A stretch of 6,449 bases of DNA from an uncultured Bacteroidales bacterium (GTDB taxonomy: Bacteria > Bacteroidota > Bacteroidia > Bacteroidales > Muribaculaceae). Numbering within the stretch: position 1 is the stretch's first letter; the number at the start of each line of letters is the position of its first letter. The position numbers and the translations under genes are program-made. This document shows positions 1-6,012 of this stretch, in pieces. The stretch spans positions 1 through 6,449 of the forward strand of contig USIY01000131.1 in NCBI GenBank assembly GCA_900554845.1, read 5' to 3'. The notes below the pieces were generated by a model, which ran no database searches, was not told the DNA's origin, and was given only the letters and a program-made list of their open reading frames with translations.

Positions 1-309
1 GAGCTCTTCGGAGAGGGTGTCCGCTTCAACGATCTGCGCCGCTGGTCGGGCATCGACGGCGGACAGAACTGCGAGGCAGCACTGGCACTTGAGAAACAGA
101 ATGGTTCGGAAGTGAACTACACTGGCCGCTGGACTACCATGCGTCACGCAGCATCTTCTTGGGCCCAGCGTTATGCCGAGACCAATGGATTCCTACAGAT
201 TCCTAACTCGCAGATCAATATCGTTGACAATCCCGAGGTCTTGAAACAGAACGCAGGCTGGGGCAACGATGTAGCCGACTGGAACATGACCGGTACACCT
301 GTTTACTAA
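1..309 (+). CDS. RagB/SusD-family nutrient-binding outer-membrane lipoprotein, C-terminal end (5' partial)
   Basis: The reading frame is open from the first base and gives 102 residues before TAA. It begins ELFGEGVRFNDLRRW, which matches the conserved C-terminal SusD-family pattern (E-L-x-x-E-G-x-R-F-x-D-L-R-R-W). It later reads IPNSQINIVDNPEVLKQNAGW, close to the usual SusD ending (IP-x-x-E-I-x-x-N-P-x-L-x-Q-N-x-G-W). SusD-family proteins are surface lipoproteins that cap a SusC-type TonB-dependent transporter and bind the glycan or other nutrient being imported. This C-terminal region packs onto the tetratricopeptide-like helical core. About 400 to 500 upstream residues, including the signal peptide, lie outside the window. 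The next gene starts 20 bases downstream, so the two are probably co-transcribed. The family call is strong; the substrate cannot be read from this fragment. Confidence 0.93.
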   Translation, partial: ELFGEGVRFNDLRRWSGIDGGQNCEAALALEKQNGSEVNYTGRWTTMRHAASSWAQRYAETNGFLQIPNSQINIVDNPEVLKQNAGWGNDVADWNMTGTPVY

Positions 310-329
310 TCCATTAAACAAAACTCGAA

Positions 330-1829
330 ATGAAAAAAACACTTTTGATATTGGGCGTGGCTGCAGGTGTACTGTTCACCTCCTGCGACCCGGCTGTGGA
401 TAAAGGCACTTTCGACTATGAGAACATGACGGCCGAAAGCCTTTTGAACGGAGCCACATTCGCACAGTTCGACCAAGTTGCCGATGATGCCGGCAACGTG
501 TCGTACGTTCCGTCCGAGACGGGAAACTACATACAGTACAATATCCCGAAGGTATCGGCCGTAAACATCTTCTATGAGAAATCCGGCGAGAGAAAGACAC
601 TGTCCTACGGTCGTGCGGGAGGTATGTTCTATTATCTGCCTTCGCGTGGCAGCGATCCCACACAGACTCTCTATTTCGCCTATGTCAATCAGGACGGCCA
701 GGAAGTGGTGGCTTCCAAACAGTTCACTCTTGATGTGGCTCAGGCTCTTGCCCCCGCCGTTAAGGTTCTTGTATCCAACAAGGGTGTCAAGAAATGGAAA
801 TGGATGCCTACGGAAACTAACGGAGGAGCTGTCTGGGGCAACGGAGGATGGATGGGAGAACAAGACGGCAGTGCCAGCATCAACGGCGCCTGGTGGGGCT
901 GCGGTGTGAATGACGGCGATTGTCCTAACAAGTTCAGCGACCAGACTAACCATGCAGGCGGCAGATATGAAGAGATTAAAGGCGAATGCAGTTCTCTCTC
1001 ATATATGGAATTTAACGAGGATGGATCCCTTACAACTTTTAGTCCTGACGGAACTCAGATCACTACCGGTACATTCTCTGTAAAGGATTATAACAATAAC
1101 GAGGTTACAAATCAATCCAACCATTCCAGAGGAACTCTCGAGACTTCGGAGGGTGCTATTCTATGGCCTTTCGCCATCAATACAGATGGAATGCAGCCTA
1201 AGGCATTCCAGATTGGCTGGCTTGATCCTTCCCGCTTGATTCTGATCTATAAGAACGGTACTGCAGACGATGCTGAATGCACATGGTGGTCATTTATGAG
1301 TGATGACGATCCTGAAGGCATCCTCGCGTCACACGACTGGCATTGGAAACCGACATCGGTTAACGGTGGTGCAGTATGGGGCAACGGAGGCTGGATGGGC
1401 GCTCAGGATGGCACCGGCAACATCAACGGCGGCTGGTGGGGCTGCGGCGTAAACGACGGCGACTGTCCGAACAAGTTCAGCGATCAGACTAACCATGCCG
1501 GCGGCAAATATGATGAAGTAGAAGCTGAATGCTACAGCCAGTCTTACATGACATTCAATGAGGACGAAGCTACAGTGACTGTTTATGGCAAGGACGGCAA
1601 CAAGATGCGTGAGGGGTCATTCTCAATAGACTGGGCTCCGACAGAGACAAGAATGGGTACCATCAATACTTCTGAAGGTGCTATCATGTGGCCGTTTATT
1701 ATCAATACCGACGGCAAAATGGCTTCATCATTCCAGATCGGGTATCTTGGAGGTGACGCTATGATACTCATCTTTAAGAACGGTACGGCTGACGACGCTG
1801 AGTGCACATGGTGGTCATTCGGTAAATAA
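330..1829 (+). CDS. SusD-linked surface lipoprotein with two tandem Trp/Cys-rich domains (putative glycan-binding protein)
   Basis: This 499-residue protein has a lipoprotein signal peptide: Lys2-Lys3, a hydrophobic core, and the lipobox F-T-S-Cys19. Residues of about 26-150 are beta-rich and look Ig-like. They are followed by two homologous domains, residues 156-322 and 337-497, joined by a 14-residue acidic linker. Each domain runs from a WxW or WxxP entry, through VWGNGGWMG and a WWGCG-(N)DGDC loop, to an ECTWWSF ending. The alternating strand pattern with a Trp-rich end resembles lipocalin-like or other beta domains at the C-terminus of SusD-adjacent lipoproteins, but no family is assigned with certainty. 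Its position 20 bases after a SusD gene and before a strong terminator is typical of a SusE/F or SGBP accessory protein. The clustered tryptophans would suit carbohydrate stacking. Each domain has four Cys at equivalent places (191, 198, 220, 317 and 372, 379, 401, 492), so disulfides are possible. Start chosen because it gives a complete signal peptide. Confidence 0.85.
   Translation: MKKTLLILGVAAGVLFTSCDPAVDKGTFDYENMTAESLLNGATFAQFDQVADDAGNVSYVPSETGNYIQYNIPKVSAVNIFYEKSGERKTLSYGRAGGMFYYLPSRGSDPTQTLYFAYVNQDGQEVVASKQFTLDVAQALAPAVKVLVSNKGVKKWKWMPTETNGGAVWGNGGWMGEQDGSASINGAWWGCGVNDGDCPNKFSDQTNHAGGRYEEIKGECSSLSYMEFNEDGSLTTFSPDGTQITTGTFSVKDYNNNEVTNQSNHSRGTLETSEGAILWPFAINTDGMQPKAFQIGWLDPSRLILIYKNGTADDAECTWWSFMSDDDPEGILASHDWHWKPTSVNGGAVWGNGGWMGAQDGTGNINGGWWGCGVNDGDCPNKFSDQTNHAGGKYDEVEAECYSQSYMTFNEDEATVTVYGKDGNKMREGSFSIDWAPTETRMGTINTSEGAIMWPFIINTDGKMASSFQIGYLGGDAMILIFKNGTADDAECTWWSFGK
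795..1295 (+). repeat. Tandem domain repeat, copy 1
   Basis: Copy 1 of the in-frame duplication encodes residues 156-322 of the lipoprotein. Its first part (VWGNGGWMG to GEC) aligns without gaps to copy 2, with 47 of 57 residues identical by eye from Asn-Gly-Gly-Ala-Val to the third Cys. The last 15 residues (KNGTADDAECTWWSF) are also identical. Copy 1 is about six residues longer, mainly in an Asn-rich stretch near residues 252-267. Confidence 0.93.
1338..1820 (+). repeat. Tandem domain repeat, copy 2
   Basis: Copy 2 of the in-frame duplication encodes residues 337-497. A 24-residue block beginning WWGCGVNDGDC is identical in the two copies at protein level, while its 72 bases differ at seven positions, all synonymous. 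The copies are therefore not a recent exact duplication or assembly artefact; this block has been held constant by selection. Confidence 0.93.
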
Positions 1830-1853
1830 CCATCAGTAGGTACTTAAATATTT

Positions 1854-1887
1854 AGGATGCGCGTTATATATAATGCGCATCCTTTTT
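1854..1887 (+). terminator. Rho-independent terminator of the SusD/lipoprotein operon
   Basis: A perfect 9-bp stem pairs AGGATGCGC (1854-1862) with GCGCATCCT (1875-1883). It can extend inward by a G-U pair and three A-U pairs to a TATA tetraloop. The right arm runs straight into five T residues (1883-1887). It lies 24 bases after the stop codon at 1827-1829 and separates this operon from the next gene. Confidence 0.92.
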
Positions 1888-1926
1888 AATCGCTTATCCA
1901 TTTAGCTACTTATATTTTTTCCGATA

Positions 1927-2520
1927 ATGAAAGAATTATTATATCTGATCATTGCCGTTTTGTGTATAGGGACGGCATGCTGTTCCGAAAGCAAAGAGGA
2001 ATATGTTATCAAAGGAACCACTTCACAGTCGCGCCTCAACGGGAAAAAGGTATTTTTATCTCCTTACGGTAAGCCCGGAATCAGAGACAGCATCGGGGTG
2101 GATTCGGCGTTCATCAAGGATGGGAAATTTGAAATTCGTGGACATAGAGGTAAATTTCTCGCTCGTGTCACAATCGAAATCAACGAGAGGTTCGGCACAC
2201 AGGATCTTCTTGTAGTGACTGAGCCGGGCGTGATCAACGTAGTGATCGACTCCGTTTCATCAGGGCACGGCACTCCGCAAAACGATCTTCTGCAGGCATG
2301 GAAGGAATTGAAGGAGGACCATGACCGTGTGCAGTGGAACCAGTCGCAGCACATCAAGTATCTCAAAGAACAAGGCGACACCGCTTATGCCGCGTCATTG
2401 ACCGATTCATTAAGGCAGTTTAATGATCATTATATTGGTAAAGTTCACGACATCCTGAGCAAGCTGGGGGGAGGTCCCGCCTATGACTTTATTCATGGAT
2501 TGTACGGAGATCCTAAGTAA
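1927..2520 (+). CDS. Short DUF4369-like lipoprotein lacking a thioredoxin domain
   Basis: This 197-residue protein has a lipoprotein-type signal: a hydrophobic stretch at residues 4-17, then Ala17-Cys18-Cys19, with the lipidated Cys being 18 or 19. Residues of about 26-115 follow the DUF4369 pattern: Y-V-I-K-G, a basic L-N-G-K-K-V-F-L-S strand, R-D-S-I-G-V-D-S, a G-K-F-E-I-R-G strand, then E-P-G-V-I-N-V-V-I-D and a G-T-P-Q-N-D-L-L helix start. Residues 120-185 are charged and helical. In Bacteroidetes, DUF4369 usually precedes a thioredoxin/AhpC-TSA domain in envelope proteins of about 350 residues. Here the protein stops where that domain would begin, and no CxxC is present after the signal region. 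It could be a genuine stand-alone adaptor or an old truncation; the frame is intact. An acidic S-E-S-K-E-E stretch after the Cys resembles surface-export signals of Bacteroidetes lipoproteins, but this is suggestive only. It has terminators or gaps on both sides and appears monocistronic. Confidence 0.8.
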   Translation: MKELLYLIIAVLCIGTACCSESKEEYVIKGTTSQSRLNGKKVFLSPYGKPGIRDSIGVDSAFIKDGKFEIRGHRGKFLARVTIEINERFGTQDLLVVTEPGVINVVIDSVSSGHGTPQNDLLQAWKELKEDHDRVQWNQSQHIKYLKEQGDTAYAASLTDSLRQFNDHYIGKVHDILSKLGGGPAYDFIHGLYGDPK

Positions 2521-2540
2521 TTATTCTCGTTACTATATTG

Positions 2541-2564
2541 CGATGTAATAGGAAATTTACATCG
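2541..2564. repeat. 8-bp inverted repeat between the DUF4369 gene and the next promoter
   Basis: CGATGTAA (2541-2548) and TTACATCG (2557-2564) are perfect reverse complements separated by eight bases (TAGGAAAT). The element is 20 bases after the preceding stop and 65 bases upstream of the TTTG element of the next promoter. It has no T-tract, so it is a poor intrinsic terminator. It may be an mRNA 3'-end hairpin or a regulator-binding site. The symmetry is clear; the role is not. Confidence 0.5.
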
Positions 2565-2629
2565 GTTATGAAGTGAGTGATACTATTTTGCACAACTTTA
2601 TCACTTGACACTCAGAGTTATGACTTAAG

Positions 2630-2661
2630 TTTGCAAATCTTACTGAAATTCCGTATCTTTG
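2630..2661 (+). promoter_or_regulatory. Bacteroidetes-type promoter for the membrane protein/propeller operon
   Basis: TTTG at 2630-2633 is followed after exactly 20 bases by TATCTTTG at 2654-2661. This matches the Bacteroides housekeeping consensus (-33 TTTG, 19-21 bases, -7 TAnnTTTG) at every fixed position. Transcription should start a few bases after 2661, giving a short leader of roughly 15-20 bases before the ATG at 2685. Confidence 0.85.
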
Positions 2662-2684
2662 TAGAAAAATACTGACCTGACATC

Positions 2685-4490
2685 ATGGCAGAAAACAATC
2701 ATGCCGACTGCGGTAAGAAAACACACTCAACTACGATAAACATACTGACGGCTATATTCATAGCCGTGACAACGATATTATATTGGTTTTGGGCGATGCC
2801 CTACAGGGCTGCCCTCAGTTACAGGGAGCAATTGCAATTGTTTCAGACAACTGGAACCTATTTTCTGGATCTAATAAGTCGTCCCGGAGGTGCAGCGACC
2901 TATACAGGTGAATTCCTGACACAATTCTTCAATAATTATTGGATAGGAGCGGCCGTCATGTCGGGTATGCTGACGCTGTTTTTGCTGGCATGCTACAAAG
3001 CCATACGAAATCTGGCAGCTGCCATGTCTGAATACGTATCGATCGCATTGGCATTCATTCCGCTGATCGCTTTGCTGCTGTTCATGGGCAATCCCGACGT
3101 CACAATGAATTTCATAGTCGCCGTCACAGCAATCATGTGGACGTCCTGTCTTTATCCCCATCCGGACCCAGACAACGCGAAAGCAAAACAACGATCCATA
3201 AAGGAATACGTTCTGATGGCTTTTTTCACCTCGTTGCTGTACTGGCTCTGCGGGCCGGCCTCGATAATCTTTACACTCCTCGCAATTGTCTCGTGCTGCA
3301 AAAAGGGAGCTGCCCCAATCACGTATAAGGTAACATTCACTATAACAGCCTTAGTCTGGTTCTCCGCAAACTTTTGGATCTGGTCGTTGACACTCCACTA
3401 TCCTGTGACGTATCAGCTTATCGGCATAGGTTACATGATGATGCCCGACAGGCTATATGCCGGCGAGCTTATAGTCTTCGCACTATGTGTACTGATTCCC
3501 TCCGTGGCATCACTGACGGCACGTCTCCCGCACAAAATAATGATTCCAACCTTAGTCGGAATCGAACTGATTGCCCTCGTGGCGCTTTACTCCAAAGCAT
3601 ACGACACCACCACCTACCGTCTGATCGACTATGACTATATGGTCAGAGCCAACGACTGGGAAGGTATCCTGAGATGTTCCGACGCGCATGATCCCGACCT
3701 GCCGCTCAGTGTAAGCGCTACAAATCTCGCCGCCGCTATGACCGGGCAACTTGACGCACGAGCCTTCAATTACCGCCAGCATGGCTCGGAAGGCCTGATC
3801 CCACCATTCGTCAAGGAGACGCTCTCCTCATGGAACACAGGCGAGATATTCTTCCAACTCGGACTGGTCAACAGCGCGCAGCGTTTCTATTTCGAAGGTA
3901 TGGAAGCGATTCCCAATTACAACAAGAGCAGCCGTGCGATCCGTCGCCTTGCGGAGACCGCGATCATCCGCGGAAACTACACACTTGCCGATAAATATCT
4001 GAGGTTGCTCGAAAACACTCTGTTCTATAAAAAGTGGGCGCAAAGGAATCTTGAGCTGATACTCAATCCAAAGAATGTGGAAAGCCATCCATTGTACGGA
4101 ACTTTGAGAAAGCGCATGATCGACGAGGATTATCTCTTCAGTGAAGGTGAACTGGACAAGACTTTAGGCCAGCTGTTCCTGAAGGATCCCGGCAATAATC
4201 CTGCTAAACAATATCTGATAGTATATCCTCTGTTGCAGAGAGACTTGAACAAATTCGCACAATATATGGGCGTAGTGGCCGAAGAGGATCCCAGTTACAA
4301 TCCGTTGTTGGCACAGCAGGCTCTCGCTTTTATCTCCATGAAGAACGGTCAAGCGATCCCACAAGGCGCCGTGCCTGAATCGGTGGTGAATTCTTTGCGA
4401 GGATTCGCCTCCGCATGGACAAGCAAGAATCCGGATTTGATCAAGCCTTACCGCAGGACTCTTTTCCATTATCTATTATCTGAAGAATAA
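2685..4490 (+). CDS. DUF6057-like polytopic membrane protein with a C-terminal helical-repeat domain
   Basis: This 601-residue protein of unknown function has about nine hydrophobic segments, at roughly residues 17-38, 86-104, 117-134, 140-157, 174-190, 191-205, 216-237, 259-280 and 286-303. Basic residues cluster in the loops at 105-108, 158-173, 206-215 and 280-285, which by the positive-inside rule puts the N-terminus in the cytoplasm and residues 304-601 in the periplasm. The long first periplasmic loop (39-85) has the E-Q-x-Q-x-F, R-P-G-G and E-F-L-T-Q-F motifs that I associate with the DUF6057 family. The C-terminal part is helical, with TPR-like segments (for example 417-444, R-A-I-R-R-L-A to L-L-E-N-T), but no clean TPR consensus. 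It is the first gene of an operon with a strong promoter, 9 bases before the propeller lipoprotein gene, and has a paralogue two genes on. The architecture (many membrane spans, then a large periplasmic domain) recalls GT-C transferases, but no catalytic motif is recognised. The family name is from memory. Confidence 0.8.
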   Translation: MAENNHADCGKKTHSTTINILTAIFIAVTTILYWFWAMPYRAALSYREQLQLFQTTGTYFLDLISRPGGAATYTGEFLTQFFNNYWIGAAVMSGMLTLFLLACYKAIRNLAAAMSEYVSIALAFIPLIALLLFMGNPDVTMNFIVAVTAIMWTSCLYPHPDPDNAKAKQRSIKEYVLMAFFTSLLYWLCGPASIIFTLLAIVSCCKKGAAPITYKVTFTITALVWFSANFWIWSLTLHYPVTYQLIGIGYMMMPDRLYAGELIVFALCVLIPSVASLTARLPHKIMIPTLVGIELIALVALYSKAYDTTTYRLIDYDYMVRANDWEGILRCSDAHDPDLPLSVSATNLAAAMTGQLDARAFNYRQHGSEGLIPPFVKETLSSWNTGEIFFQLGLVNSAQRFYFEGMEAIPNYNKSSRAIRRLAETAIIRGNYTLADKYLRLLENTLFYKKWAQRNLELILNPKNVESHPLYGTLRKRMIDEDYLFSEGELDKTLGQLFLKDPGNNPAKQYLIVYPLLQRDLNKFAQYMGVVAEEDPSYNPLLAQQALAFISMKNGQAIPQGAVPESVVNSLRGFASAWTSKNPDLIKPYRRTLFHYLLSEE

Positions 4491-4499
4491 TCTCTATCC

Positions 4500-6002
4500 A
4501 TGACACATAAATCCTGTCTCGGCAAGACCGAAATAAGTTATAGAATCTTCCTGCTTCTGCTTCCTTTCCTATTATTGGGATGCGGAAGCAGACCTCATGA
4601 CGCGCGCCGGGTCAATTCCCTTCCTCCCATATTCCCCGATTACGTCGACGTGACCGTTCCTGCCGGAATAGCGCCACTCAATTTTGCAGTAGTGGATCCG
4701 CAAGGCGATGTTCAGCGGGTTGACGTCACTGTAAAGGGAGCTGACGGCAACGAACTGCATGCCAACGGCGAATACGCCGACTTTAACATAGAGAAATGGC
4801 ATAAGCTTACGGAAGAGAATCGTGGTAGGTCGCTGACCGTCACCGTATGCGCAAAGATAGACGGCAACTGGGTGCAGTACAACGACTTCAAGATTCATGT
4901 AAGCTCAGACCCTCTTGACCAATGGGGACTGACTTACCGCCGGATCGCCCCGGGATACGAGGTGTACAGCAAGATGGGGATATATCAGAGGAATCTCGGC
5001 AACTTCGATGAATTCCCCATAATCGAAAACACCATGACCGACGGCCAGTGCTACAACTGCCACACGTCCAACCGTACTAATCCGAAGGAATATGTGTTCC
5101 ACGTCCGGGGTGAGCATGGCGCCACTATGGTGTACAAAGATGGAAAATGCACTTGGTTGAACGCCAATAACGACCAGCTCGGGGGCTCGATGGTCTATCC
5201 CTACTGGCATCCGAAAGGAAGGTACTGCGCCTTCTCGACCAACCAGACCCGTCAAGGTTTCCACATCTCCGGACCGAAGCGGCTGGAGGTGTTCGATTTG
5301 TCGTCGGACGTTTTCGTATATGACACTGAGAAAAACGAACTGGTACTTGACTCATTGCTGAGAAACAAGGAATGGTCGGAAAACACCCCTTCGTTCTCGC
5401 CCGATGGCAAATGGCTCTATTTCACTACCGCCCGCCAGCAGGAATATCCCCTCGGACACAAAGAGCAAAAATACAATCTGTGCCGCATAGCCTTCGACGA
5501 GACAACCGGCCGTTTCGGCGACCGTGTCGACACTCTTTTCAATGCGTCGGCCATGAACAAAAGCGTAACCTGGCCCCGGCCTTCCTATGACGGCCGCTAT
5601 GTTCTGTTCACTCTTTGCGATTACGGATACTTCAGCATCTGGCACAAGGAGTCCGACCAATGGCTTCTGGATCTTGCAACCGGAGAGGCGCGCCCCGCGG
5701 AGGAAATAAACAGCGCCGAAGCCGACAGCTTCCACAACTGGAGTGACAACAGCCGTTGGATTGTCTTCACCTCACGGCGCCACGACGGCCTATACTCGCA
5801 CCTCTATCTGGCCGGGATTGACGAGAAAGGACGTTTCTCCAAGCCATTCCTCCTGCCTCAGAAAAATCCGCTGGAATATTACGGACAATCGCTTTTCTCG
5901 TTCAATACCCCCGACTTCACTAAATCAAAGGTAGAATTCGACAGCAGGGAAGCGGTAGACGCCATTCTGTCGGATGAGAGAGTCCCGGTAGGAACCAAAT
6001 AA
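4500..6002 (+). CDS. PD40/TolB-like beta-propeller lipoprotein with a CxxCH haem-binding motif
   Basis: This 500-residue protein starts with a 16-residue basic n-region, a hydrophobic core (17-26) and the lipobox L-L-G-Cys28. Because no acidic run follows the Cys, it probably faces the periplasm. Residues of about 45-140 form a beta-rich domain (V-P-A-G-I-A-P-L-N-F, then D-V-Q-R-V-D-V-T-V). Residues 184-188 are Cys-Tyr-Asn-Cys-His, the c-type cytochrome attachment motif; His201, His206, Met210 and His237 lie nearby as possible second haem ligands. From about 230 to 480 come at least four PD40/WD40-like blades: Y-W-H-P-K-G-R-Y-C-A-F (from 235), S-F-S-P-D-G-K-W-L-Y-F (from 298), P-S-Y-D-G-R-Y-V-L-F (from 361) and N-W-S-D-N-S-R-W-I-V-F (from 413). 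Such propellers usually bind proteins or ligands. The gene lies 9 bases after one DUF6057-like gene and 10 before another, so the three products probably act together. Covalent haem is inferred from the motif; a structural or zinc role is possible. Confidence 0.82.
   Translation: MTHKSCLGKTEISYRIFLLLLPFLLLGCGSRPHDARRVNSLPPIFPDYVDVTVPAGIAPLNFAVVDPQGDVQRVDVTVKGADGNELHANGEYADFNIEKWHKLTEENRGRSLTVTVCAKIDGNWVQYNDFKIHVSSDPLDQWGLTYRRIAPGYEVYSKMGIYQRNLGNFDEFPIIENTMTDGQCYNCHTSNRTNPKEYVFHVRGEHGATMVYKDGKCTWLNANNDQLGGSMVYPYWHPKGRYCAFSTNQTRQGFHISGPKRLEVFDLSSDVFVYDTEKNELVLDSLLRNKEWSENTPSFSPDGKWLYFTTARQQEYPLGHKEQKYNLCRIAFDETTGRFGDRVDTLFNASAMNKSVTWPRPSYDGRYVLFTLCDYGYFSIWHKESDQWLLDLATGEARPAEEINSAEADSFHNWSDNSRWIVFTSRRHDGLYSHLYLAGIDEKGRFSKPFLLPQKNPLEYYGQSLFSFNTPDFTKSKVEFDSREAVDAILSDERVPVGTK
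5049..5063 (+). other. CxxCH haem-attachment motif within the propeller lipoprotein
   Basis: The codons TGC-TAC-AAC-TGC-CAC encode Cys184-Tyr-Asn-Cys187-His188. This is the only CxxCH in the protein, and it lies between the N-terminal beta domain and the propeller. The protein is exported, as c-type haem attachment requires. Confidence 0.7.
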
Positions 6003-6012
6003 CTATACAAGG

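Noticed and set aside
306..953. Antisense open frame of 215 codons opposite the SusD end and the duplicated-domain lipoprotein
   Set aside because: It has no signal, domain or plausible start context. It covers a well-supported sense gene and is explained by that gene's codon composition.
795..1820. Tandem repeat as a possible assembly duplication artefact
   Set aside because: The copies differ at many synonymous and some non-synonymous positions and in length, so they are distinct old copies.
1911..1918. TATATTTT as a -7 promoter element for the DUF4369-like gene
   Set aside because: The last base does not match TAnnTTTG, there is no TTTG at the right distance upstream, and transcription would start almost at the ATG. 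The gene must have a promoter after the terminator, but I cannot place it.
2581..2590. A second -7-like element (TACTATTTTG) upstream of the membrane protein gene
   Set aside because: The spacing inside the element is wrong for TAnnTTTG and no TTTG lies about 20 bases upstream. The site at 2630-2661 is far better.
2521..2684. Possible decayed thioredoxin domain after the DUF4369-like gene
   Set aside because: No frame in this AT-rich gap shows a WCxxC-like motif or a coherent continuation, and a promoter and inverted repeat occupy it.
4905..5264. Antisense open frame of 119 codons opposite the propeller gene
   Set aside because: It is a shadow of the sense reading frame, which has clear lipobox, CxxCH and propeller motifs. 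No recognisable protein feature is seen on the antisense strand.
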